Assembly: GCA_002405485.1 (NCBI GenBank)
Contig: DHLW01000173.1
Span: 68,775-96,478 of the forward strand
Direction of reading: 5' to 3'
From: Phycisphaerales bacterium UBA4658
GTDB taxonomy: Bacteria; Planctomycetota; Phycisphaerae; Phycisphaerales; UBA1924
Length of the DNA: 27,704 nucleotides
Shown: positions 14,962 through 21,836 of the stretch, one piece after another
Layout of the letters: each line of letters begins with the position of its first letter
How positions within the stretch are numbered: position 1 is the first letter of the stretch
The notes under the pieces: model-generated
What the model saw: only the letters and a program-made list of their open reading frames with translations
What the model was told of the DNA's origin: nothing
Database searches by the model: none
Made by a program: the position numbers and the translations under genes

Positions 14962-17169
14962 ATGCTGCAGCGCGACGCGTCGGCAATGCTCTCTCGTGCC
15001 CTTGTTGTTGGCTCGATCTTTCCGCTGGCCGTTGCAGTGCCTCGTGAGGCCCCGGCGCAGACGGACGTGCCTGTCGCACACGCCCGGGCGGCTGCCGGCG
15101 ATGCCGAGGATCTCGCCGCTCGCATCCCGATCCGCACCATCACCCTGTATCGCTCGGGAGTCGGCTACTTCGAGCGTCAGGGTCGTGTCGAGGACGCCGC
15201 CAAGCTCCAGCTTCGCTTCAAGACCGACCAGATCAATGACATTCTCAAATCGCTTGTGCTCCTGGACCTGGATGGGGGGCGCATCGAGAGCGTCTCCTAC
15301 GGCTCCAAGGAGCCGCTTGCCAAGCGACTGGCCAGCTTCGGGATCGACATCGCCGACAACCCCGCAGCAAGCGATCTTCTGCAGCGTCTGCGCGGCACGC
15401 CAGTGAAGATCACCACGATCACCGGCGAGGTTTCCGGCACCATCCTGAACGTGGAGAACAAGCCGACCGTCTACCACGGGTCCGGCGACAAGCCCGCGAG
15501 CGTGCACACGCTCCCGTGGATCAATCTGGTGACCAAGAGCGGCGTGCGATCGGTGAACCTTGCGGAGTCAACCGGCTTTGAGATCCTTGATCCCGCGCTT
15601 GCCGAGGAGTTGAACAAGGCCCTCGCCGCGCTCGCCGAGCATCGCGCGGATCGAACCAAGACGGTGGACATCCGCTTCACCGGGGCCGGCGCACGCCGGG
15701 TGGTCGTCGGGTATGTGCACGAGATGCCGGTCTGGAAGACCTCCTATCGCCTGGTGCTCCCCGATCCCGACGCCCCGGCCAAGGGCGACAAGCCCGGGCT
15801 CATGACCTTGCAGGGCTGGGCCATCGTCGAGAACACCACGGACCAGGACTGGAACGGCGTTCGGCTGGCCCTGGTCAGCGGGCGCCCGGTGAGCTTCCAG
15901 ATGGACTTGTACGAGCCGCTCTTCACGTTCCGACCCACCGTTCCCGTGCCGACCATCCCGGGCGTCCTGCCGCGGGCGTATGCGGGCGGGGTCGACGTGC
16001 GCGATGGCTCACCCCGTCAACGAGCCTTGGCGAAGATCGAAGGCGGGCGGTTGATGGGGCGCGCAGAAGCCGCCCCTGGTGCGCCTGCACCCATGAGTGC
16101 TCAGGATGCCGGTAGCGGCGGGGGATCGCCGTTCACGGGTGAGCCGACGGCGGGCATCACGGCCGACGACCTTGCCAACTACGCCGCCCAGAGCCAAGCC
16201 CAGGGGGTCGACGTCGGCGAGGTCTTCCAGTTCCAGCTCGAGTCGCCGGTCACGATCGAGCGGCAACGCTCGGCGATGCTCCCGATCCTCACCGGCACCG
16301 TCCAGGGACGCCGCGTGAGCATCTTCTCGCCCGGTGACGGGCGTGAGCACCCGATGCGCGGCGTCGAGATCGTCAACGACTCCGGCCTCCAGCTCCTCCC
16401 CGGGCCCATCAGCGTGTTCGACTCGGCGACCTATGCCGGCGACGCCCAGATCGGCCAGGTCGCCAAGGGCGACAAGCGTCTGCTCGCCTACGCGCTCGAT
16501 CTGGACGTGAACGTGCTGAGCAAAGGCGAGTCGCAGGAGAACACCGCCAAGGTCCGCATCGTCTCCGGCTCCATCGAACAGACCATCAAGAGCACCCAGA
16601 CGATCACCTACACCTTCGACAACAAGGACGCCAAGCGCGGCCGAACCGTCATCATCGAGCAGCCCAAGGTGCCCGGCTGGACGCTCGTGAGCGAGGCCAA
16701 GCCCGTCGAGGAGACCCAGACGGTCCTGCGTTTCGAGCGCGAGATCGGCCCCGGATCCAAGAGCGATCTGACGCTGGGCTTTGAGTATGTGTCGTCCACG
16801 ATGCTCGCGGTCACGTCGATGGATCTTCCCACGCTCTTGCAGCTTCGCCAGCAGGGCCGGGCTTCGGAGGCCGTGCTGCAGGCCTTCCGCGACCTGAGCA
16901 CGCGGCAGGGGGACATCAACGCCGCAACCTCCGAGGCGGCGGACCTCGGTCGGCAGATCGAGGAGATCTCCGCCGAGCAGTCCAGACTGCGCGACAACAT
17001 GGCTCGCCTGGATCGGACCGACGCGCTCTATGCCCGGTACGTGAAGAAGCTCGCCGACCAGGAGACACAGCTCGAGGACCTGCGCGACAAGCGCGAGAAG
17101 GCCGTCGCCAGGGGACGCTCGCTCACCGCCGAGCTGCAGACCTTCATGCGGACGCTGACCGTCGAGTGA
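14962..17169 (+). CDS. secreted DUF4139 domain protein with C-terminal coiled coil
   Basis: 735 residues. GGAAGGA nine bases before ATG 14962 supports the start. A signal peptide (about residues 1-32) ends in APAQ. The segment IPIRTITLYRSGVGYFERQG is the typical opening of the DUF4139 family, in which a beta-rich N-terminal part precedes the DUF4139 domain. The latter includes YVHEMPVWKTSYRLVL and GWAIVENTTDQDWNGVRLAL, a strongly conserved block. A Gly/Ala-rich loop lies near 355-400. Residues about 630-730 form a long charged coiled coil (DLGRQIEEISAEQSRLRDNM...KKLADQETQLEDLRDKREKA), whereas in many relatives the coiled coil is near the N-terminus. Family members have poorly known roles in envelope biology. 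The gene runs alone and overlaps the convergent glycogen-binding gene by 26 bases. Confidence 0.88.
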   Translation: MLQRDASAMLSRALVVGSIFPLAVAVPREAPAQTDVPVAHARAAAGDAEDLAARIPIRTITLYRSGVGYFERQGRVEDAAKLQLRFKTDQINDILKSLVLLDLDGGRIESVSYGSKEPLAKRLASFGIDIADNPAASDLLQRLRGTPVKITTITGEVSGTILNVENKPTVYHGSGDKPASVHTLPWINLVTKSGVRSVNLAESTGFEILDPALAEELNKALAALAEHRADRTKTVDIRFTGAGARRVVVGYVHEMPVWKTSYRLVLPDPDAPAKGDKPGLMTLQGWAIVENTTDQDWNGVRLALVSGRPVSFQMDLYEPLFTFRPTVPVPTIPGVLPRAYAGGVDVRDGSPRQRALAKIEGGRLMGRAEAAPGAPAPMSAQDAGSGGGSPFTGEPTAGITADDLANYAAQSQAQGVDVGEVFQFQLESPVTIERQRSAMLPILTGTVQGRRVSIFSPGDGREHPMRGVEIVNDSGLQLLPGPISVFDSATYAGDAQIGQVAKGDKRLLAYALDLDVNVLSKGESQENTAKVRIVSGSIEQTIKSTQTITYTFDNKDAKRGRTVIIEQPKVPGWTLVSEAKPVEETQTVLRFEREIGPGSKSDLTLGFEYVSSTMLAVTSMDLPTLLQLRQQGRASEAVLQAFRDLSTRQGDINAATSEAADLGRQIEEISAEQSRLRDNMARLDRTDALYARYVKKLADQETQLEDLRDKREKAVARGRSLTAELQTFMRTLTVE

Positions 17170-17584
17170 ACTCGGCACGTCCGGCCTGTTCCAGGAACGC
17201 GGCGTTCTTCGATCCGCCTGCTTCGGCGTGCACGCCGATATGCGGGAGTCGCGCCGTGTCGCCCGCGTCGCGCACGATGACCAGCACGCTCGTCCAGTTG
17301 CCGAAGCTGTTGCGGCGCACGCCGTGGGCCGCGTAGTCCGGCAGCCAGTACGTGTTGTCCACCAGATAGCTGAACGAGTGCTCGCCGGCGTCGAGCCCGT
17401 CGACGTCCGCGTGCCACCAGCCGTTCCAGTCCTCCGTCGTGCAGGGTGAGGAGCCATCCTCGTTCTTCCGCTGCAGCGGCGTCGACTGCGCCCAGTCGTT
17501 CACGCTGGACATGAGCTCGACGCTCTCGGCGTGCGGCAGATAGACGCGGAACTGCACTCGGCCGTCGGTATGGATCGTCACCAT
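17144..17584 (-). CDS. CBM48-like glycogen-binding (isoamylase N-terminal) domain protein
   Basis: 146 residues. GGGAGGG six bases before ATG 17584 fixes the start within a longer open frame. Residues about 8-105 follow the E-set/CBM48 pattern: VQFRVYLPHAESVELMSSVN, then DWAQSTPLQR, then WWHADVDGLDAGEHSFSYLV, then DNTYWLPDYAAH. The aromatic residues spaced through it (W57, W58, Y78, Y84, W85 approximately) are those expected at a starch- or glycogen-binding face. No catalytic barrel follows, so it is a stand-alone carbohydrate-binding or regulatory protein. The last 30 residues are basic and run into the 3' end of the convergent DUF4139 gene. No glycogen metabolism gene is in the window, so its partner is unknown. 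Confidence 0.8.
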   Translation of the reverse strand: MVTIHTDGRVQFRVYLPHAESVELMSSVNDWAQSTPLQRKNEDGSSPCTTEDWNGWWHADVDGLDAGEHSFSYLVDNTYWLPDYAAHGVRRNSFGNWTSVLVIVRDAGDTARLPHIGVHAEAGGSKNAAFLEQAGRAEFTRRSASA

Positions 17585-17797
17585 CGCAAGCCCTCCCGGA
17601 CACATCATCCCCCTGGGCGTCAACGTGAGATGACGCTCGGTTCGTGCGGTGTCACACATCCACTGTGACGGAGAGCATTGGACGATTCAAATGGAAAATC
17701 GTTCGATTCACCGAACTGGGGAATCACCACCGCCCGAACGTGGTGCCAGCATTGGCCACGTTCGTGCAAGCTGCTTCATGCGTTCGCATGGTGTTCA
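17585..17797. other. intergenic stretch with lower GC and a small hairpin
   Basis: About 210 bases with noticeably more A/T than the surroundings, for example near 17685-17735. On the minus strand it carries the leader of the glycogen-binding gene and the 3' side of the zinc-ribbon operon. A small perfect hairpin (CATGCG, loop TT, CGCATG) lies at 17777-17790, just past the zinc-ribbon stop. It lacks a T-run, so its use as a terminator is uncertain. No gene is seen. Confidence 0.4.
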
Positions 17798-17998
17798 TCA
17801 CCCGCGGTCGTGCTCTGCGGGTGCGGCGGGCGGATCGTCCGGCCACTCCTGCGGCTGGCAGCAGGGCTGCACGTTCTGCCCGCATCGTCGGCATTGCCCG
17901 TGGCCGTGCACGAAGACCAGTTCCAGCGGCGCGACGCCGCAGGCGGGGCAGCGCTCGGCGCAGGGGCGTGAAGTCGCTCGACCGCTCTCTGTGCTCAT
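17798..17998 (-). CDS. small zinc-ribbon protein
   Basis: 66 residues from ATG 17998, which overlaps the stop of the upstream gene as ATGA. Two pairs, CPAC (17-20) and CRRC (36-39), separated by VAPLELVFVHGHG, form a zinc ribbon, and an extra pair CC at 46-47 (QPCCQ) follows. Short planctomycete proteins of this form (CPxC...GHG.C..CG.NV.PCC) recur, with no known function. It is hydrophilic and has no membrane segment, unlike its two upstream neighbours. An in-frame TTG at 18043 would add 15 residues, but the ATGA overlap favours 17998. It is the last gene of the thyX-led minus-strand series. Confidence 0.7.
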   Translation of the reverse strand: MSTESGRATSRPCAERCPACGVAPLELVFVHGHGQCRRCGQNVQPCCQPQEWPDDPPAAPAEHDRG

Positions 17999-18513
17999 CG
18001 TGCTCGTTCCGCTTCTCCCCGGGTGTTCCGGGTCATCGGACAATCACCCTTCGAGTGAGGAAATGTCCTCTCAATCCAATAGGCCGCCCGCCACGCGTCC
18101 ACGACTCGCGCACGCACATATGTCGTCCCGCACTCCGGGCACACGCCTTCGTCATCGCCACCGTTGAGGTCGTAGTGACAGTTCGGACAGAGAAAGCACT
18201 GTGCCGACTCAAGAAAGTCCTGTGCACGAGTCGTCTTCTTTCTCTTCCTGAACCGATTTCGACTGAAGACCACGGTGAGCCAGATGGATGCCACGGCCTG
18301 CAGGAGTATTGCCGAGGGAAGCAGTAGCGGCGGCTTCCACAAAGCGTGTCCGGTGAGAGCAATAGACGAAAGGACGAACAGAATGAACGGTATTGACGTG
18401 ATTTCGGTCCAGTGGCGAGCGGAAAGCGGCCGCACTTGAACGGGCAGGTCCTTCGCCGCGTCGCTGGAAGCGACGCGTTGCTTGTCAGGGGTCAATGGAT
18501 GAGGGGAATTCAT
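17995..18513 (-). CDS. zinc-ribbon membrane protein, single module
   Basis: 172 residues. The ATG at 18513 overlaps the stop of the upstream gene (ATGA), and its own stop overlaps the next start in the same way. A hydrophilic N-terminus is followed by two hydrophobic segments (about 40-58 and 62-84), a basic stretch RFRKRKK (88-93), and a zinc ribbon with Cys109, Cys112, Cys125 and Cys128 (CPNCHYDL...CPECG). The segment after it, TYVRARVVDAWRAAYW, matches the corresponding positions of both modules in the neighbouring 299-residue protein. GC content is visibly lower than in most of the window. Function is unknown. The basic stretch suggests the ribbon lies on the cytoplasmic side. Confidence 0.8.
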   Translation of the reverse strand: MNSPHPLTPDKQRVASSDAAKDLPVQVRPLSARHWTEITSIPFILFVLSSIALTGHALWKPPLLLPSAILLQAVASIWLTVVFSRNRFRKRKKTTRAQDFLESAQCFLCPNCHYDLNGGDDEGVCPECGTTYVRARVVDAWRAAYWIERTFPHSKGDCPMTRNTRGEAERAR

Positions 18514-19409
18514 CGATTGGATTCAGGCGATTGTTCGGTCTGAACAACGTTGCTCTTCGCCGATGAGTACCGGTCGCCGAGCCGGTGGGTTTCGCACCAG
18601 GCTTTCACGACTTCGATGCGATCATACCTCCGGCCGCATTCTGGGCATACTCCTTGCGCATCGCTGGCTGGAAGCGGAAAGTGGCAGTTCAAGCACACGC
18701 AGCCCTGGTTCGGGTCGAGGAGAGCGCGTATCGCGCGTCTTCGAGCGATCCAAATGGCAATGAAAACCAGCCAGGGAAGGAACATGCCCGCAACCGCAAG
18801 CAAGACGGGCACAGTCTGCTTATGAACCGGCTGAAGAATGGCCAGGACCGAAACTCCCCAGCCCAGCACAAAAATGATGAGTACAAGGACGTTCAGAGTG
18901 CGTGACTCAATGAGGAGTCGCTTGGGCACGATCGGCATGGTGGGCAACTTGTCATCGATGCTTGACCCGCTGCTCTGCCGCGTCTCACGATCGATGCGCA
19001 CGCCGTAGTGAAACCGCCACATGCTCGCCACTTCCGAGTGCGTGTAGAACGTGCCGCACTCCGGGCACTGGCCCTGCTCCGGCGCTCCGGTCAGCACATA
19101 GTGGCAGCGCGGGCAGAGCAGGAACGCCGTCGTCCGCAGGTGTGGCAGGAAACGGAAGCGCACGAACCACTCCCTCCAGATCACGAGTCCCATGGTCGCG
19201 GCCATCCAGACAAGCAGCACCACGCCGAACGACACGCCCGGGATCGCGAATCGAATGATCAGCAGCACGGGGAGCATCGCAAGGCACGCGACCAGGGCGA
19301 GCCGGGTGAGTCGAAGAAATCTCGGCGACCTCGGTCTGGCGGGCATGTCGCGCCATTGCAGCACCCGCTGCACCGCTCGCTGCTGGTCCTTCGGCAAGTG
19401 CTCGTACAC
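18510..19409 (-). CDS. zinc-ribbon membrane protein, two tandem modules
   Basis: 299 residues from a GTG at 19409, 30 bases after the thyX stop. It is an internal duplication. Module 1 has two hydrophobic segments (36-56 and 58-78), then Cys99, Cys102, Cys115, Cys118 (CPRCHYVLTGAPEQGQCPECG) and the tail FYTHSEVASMW. Module 2 has two hydrophobic segments (172-193 and 200-222), then Cys239, Cys242, Cys255, Cys258 (CLNCHFPLPASDAQGVCPECG) and the tail RYDRIEVVKAW. The stop overlaps the start of the single-module gene. An ATG at 19346 is possible but would remove the N-terminal helix. I know no function. Two zinc sites facing the cytoplasm hint at protein or nucleic-acid binding at the membrane. 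Confidence 0.8.
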   Translation of the reverse strand: MYEHLPKDQQRAVQRVLQWRDMPARPRSPRFLRLTRLALVACLAMLPVLLIIRFAIPGVSFGVVLLVWMAATMGLVIWREWFVRFRFLPHLRTTAFLLCPRCHYVLTGAPEQGQCPECGTFYTHSEVASMWRFHYGVRIDRETRQSSGSSIDDKLPTMPIVPKRLLIESRTLNVLVLIIFVLGWGVSVLAILQPVHKQTVPVLLAVAGMFLPWLVFIAIWIARRRAIRALLDPNQGCVCLNCHFPLPASDAQGVCPECGRRYDRIEVVKAWCETHRLGDRYSSAKSNVVQTEQSPESNR

Positions 19410-19439
19410 GCCCGTGCCCTTTCCCCCGGCGTCCCTGGT

Positions 19440-20444
19440 TTACAGACCCAGCGAGGCCCGCTTGGCGTCCCACTCGCTCTGCTCACGCTTGTTGTCGCTG
19501 GCGATGGTCGCGGACCTGTTCCGCAGCGCGTCGATCTCCAGCCGCGTCAGCCGAACGCTCTGCAGTTCGTAGTCCCGGAACGCCTCCATCGTCAGCGGCA
19601 CGATGGGTTGCAGGAGCGCGTACATCGCCTCGGCGTACACGCGGATCTCCTGCTGCGCGTGGCTGTCCATCCGCAGCGACAGGAACCGCAGGATGTTGTG
19701 CAGGTCGCACTTCCAGTACCACTCGGTGTACACGCTCACCGGGAGCGCGATCCGGGCCAGCTCTCGGCTGACGCCCTGCTTGGTCAGCGCGTCGTACCGC
19801 TCGTACATCTTCTCCGCGTCGTCCAAGTAGCGCAGGAACTCTTCCGCGGTGCGGGCCTCGTCGGGGGCGGTCGCGGCGTCGGTGGTGAACCGTTCCTCGC
19901 CGCCCTGGCGGTTGCTCACGCTCTGCTTGCGGACCTCGTCGATGCTGGGCTTGTAGAAGCGATCGGGGACGATGGAGTATCGCGCCGAGTACTCGTTCAC
20001 GTTCGCGGTGCGATGCCGGATCCACTGCCGGGCGATGAAGATGGGCATCGCGACGTGGAACTTGAACTCGAGCATCTCAAACGGCGTGGTGTGCCTGTGC
20101 CGGAGCAGATACCGGATCAGCCCGCGGTCCTCGTTCACCTTCTTGGTGCCCTGGCCATAGCTCACTCTGGCCGCCTGCACGATCGCCGCGTCGGCGGTCT
20201 GGCCCTGCGGGACCAATCTCGGCATCGCGTCCACAAGTGCGACAAACCCGTGCTCGTGCACGCGGATCTCATGCCGAGAGCACCCGCCCATCACGTCGAA
20301 CGTGGGCGACTCAAAGCCCACACGCTTGACGTCAAAGGTCTTGTGCACCGAGCCGACGTTCGAGGGAATCTCCACCCGCACCGGCGTGGGCACCATGGAC
20401 GCGGGAGCGATCGGAGCGGCGGCGACGTCGGGGGGAGTGGGCAT
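19440..20444 (-). CDS. thyX: flavin-dependent thymidylate synthase (ThyX)
   Basis: 334 residues. It makes dTMP from dUMP using methylene-tetrahydrofolate and NADPH through FAD. The ThyX signature is complete: RHRTANVNEYSARYS (143-157), preceded by LLRHRHTTPFEMLEFKFHV and MPIFIARQW. Later conserved parts such as LARIALPVSVYTEWYWKCDL and LHNILRFLSLRMDSHAQQEI are present. Typical ThyX proteins have about 220-250 residues. This one is longer because of a 60-residue N-terminal extension and a charged insert around 165-205. The start could also be ATG 20396. Neither has a ribosome site. Downstream lie the zinc-ribbon genes, perhaps on the same transcript. No thyA is seen in the window. Confidence 0.95.
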   Translation of the reverse strand: MPTPPDVAAAPIAPASMVPTPVRVEIPSNVGSVHKTFDVKRVGFESPTFDVMGGCSRHEIRVHEHGFVALVDAMPRLVPQGQTADAAIVQAARVSYGQGTKKVNEDRGLIRYLLRHRHTTPFEMLEFKFHVAMPIFIARQWIRHRTANVNEYSARYSIVPDRFYKPSIDEVRKQSVSNRQGGEERFTTDAATAPDEARTAEEFLRYLDDAEKMYERYDALTKQGVSRELARIALPVSVYTEWYWKCDLHNILRFLSLRMDSHAQQEIRVYAEAMYALLQPIVPLTMEAFRDYELQSVRLTRLEIDALRNRSATIASDNKREQSEWDAKRASLGL

Positions 20445-20736
20445 CGGGCGATTGTTGCGCCTGCTCCGGCGCCACGCCAAGCCGGATCATCACACAATCC
20501 ACGCCATCGAGCCCGTCCATCTGTCGGTCGGTGTCGCTCTCTGTCGTGTGTCCGAGAAGCTGGGCAAGCGTCCGATCAGTCGATCCGGCGGGCCACTGGA
20601 ACCGGTGGTCATCTCCCCATGGCGGTGCGGATGGCGGGCGATCGGGGTGCTCCTCGTGCAACACCTCCCACGCCGAGGACGCCACGCTCCGATCTGAGCG
20701 GTGGGTCCGGATCGTCTTTCCAGTTCGGGGTGTTGC

Positions 20737-21573
20737 ATGCAAGCGAAGTCGCTGATGTTCGTGGCGGTGGGCGTGCTTGGTCTGGTCGCGCCGGTGGCTG
20801 GGCAGATCACACGCTCGACGACCGGTGCTTTTCGGGCCGATCTGGCCGGGGCGATCGGGCTGTTTCGCGCCGATCTTGGCCCGCTGAATCCGTATCTGCC
20901 CCGGTCGTTCCTGACCGGTCGGCGCGAGATCGACTGGGACGATCTCCCGGCGACGCTGGCCACGCCGAACCTGCTCAGCGGCACGCACTACAACGCCGTC
21001 TCGCCCCGGGGCGTGGTGCTGTCCACGCCCGGGACGGGCCTGCTGGTGAGCGCGGCGATCGGCGACGGCACCGGCGTGGCGGTGAACTTCGGGGACGTGA
21101 ACCCGGCGTATCTCACCGGGCTGATGCCCTACTCCGGCGAGCGGATGATGGCCGCACAGGGGAGCGTGCGCACGACGATCGACTTTGTGATCCCCGGGAC
21201 GACCTTGCCCGCGCTCTCGCGCGGCTTCGGGGCGGTCTTTGCCGACGTGGATGAGTTCGGGCCCACGCGGGTGCAGTACTTCGACGCGTCGGGGTTCATG
21301 CTGCTGGACCTGCCGGTGCCGGCGACGCGCGGGGAGGCCACGTACTCGTTCGTCGGCGCCAGCTTCGCCTCGCCGGTGGTCGCCTCGGTCCGCATCCTCG
21401 CGGGCACGGTGCCGCTGAACGCCACGTCCTCGTCGGTCTTCGGCTTGCCGACGGTCGACGTGGTCGCGATCGACGATCTCATCTTCGGCGAGCCGGTGCC
21501 CACGCCCAGCGGGGCCGTGCTCGTGGCGATCGCGGCGTCGATCCTGGGGCGGCGTCGGACGCGGAGAGTCTGA
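20737..21573 (+). CDS. secreted protein with PEP-CTERM-like sorting tail
   Basis: 278 residues from ATG 20737 (ATG 20755 is also possible). A signal peptide of about 22 residues ends in PVAGQ. The middle contains blocks such as GFGAVFADVDEFGPTRVQYF and a later SFVGASFASPVVASVRILAG, the beta-sandwich pattern seen in many extracellular proteins that end in a sorting signal. The C-terminus has a PTPS turn, a hydrophobic helix GAVLVAIAASIL and a basic end GRRRTRRV, the three-part PEP-CTERM/exosortase layout, though with PTPS in place of the canonical VPEP. It is therefore probably exported and processed by an exosortase-like enzyme, which is not in this window. The 292-base gap before it (20445-20736), divergent from thyX, holds no gene. 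Confidence 0.75.
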   Translation: MQAKSLMFVAVGVLGLVAPVAGQITRSTTGAFRADLAGAIGLFRADLGPLNPYLPRSFLTGRREIDWDDLPATLATPNLLSGTHYNAVSPRGVVLSTPGTGLLVSAAIGDGTGVAVNFGDVNPAYLTGLMPYSGERMMAAQGSVRTTIDFVIPGTTLPALSRGFGAVFADVDEFGPTRVQYFDASGFMLLDLPVPATRGEATYSFVGASFASPVVASVRILAGTVPLNATSSSVFGLPTVDVVAIDDLIFGEPVPTPSGAVLVAIAASILGRRRTRRV

Positions 21574-21605
21574 GACCCCGAGCCGTACGTTCCTTGGAGT
21601 AAGCC

Positions 21606-21836
21606 ATGAGTACCACCCCGGGATGCGACCGGTGCGTGAATCACGATCGTGCCGCTCTCGAAGCCATCGGTGAGCCCGAGGCTGAGGAGCTCTTCGGCGG
21701 AAAGTCGTATGAGGTCACGACCCGGTACCGCTGCAAGGCGTGCGGGACCCTCTGGCGGCACCTCCGCGAGGGAGGCGCCGGCGGCAGTGGCCGGCACTGG
21801 TTCGTCGATCCGCCTACCTCGGCCCAACCAGCGTGA
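21606..21836 (+). CDS. small CxxC zinc-binding protein, function unknown
   Basis: 76 residues. GGAG six bases before ATG 21606 gives a fair ribosome site. Two CxxC pairs, CDRC (8-11 region) and CKAC (42-45 region), are spaced as in a zinc finger, with TLWRHLREGG after the second. A run of acidic residues lies between. It starts 32 bases after the PEP-CTERM-like gene and may share its transcript. Its last 23 bases overlap the 3' end of the convergent peptidase gene. I cannot assign a function. Confidence 0.7.
   Translation: MSTTPGCDRCVNHDRAALEAIGEPEAEELFGGKSYEVTTRYRCKACGTLWRHLREGGAGGSGRHWFVDPPTSAQPA

Noticed and set aside
19008..21254. A 748-codon open frame on the plus strand
   Set aside because: It runs antisense through the zinc-ribbon gene and thyX and then out of frame through the secreted-protein gene. 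There is no domain, and composition is that of a shadow.
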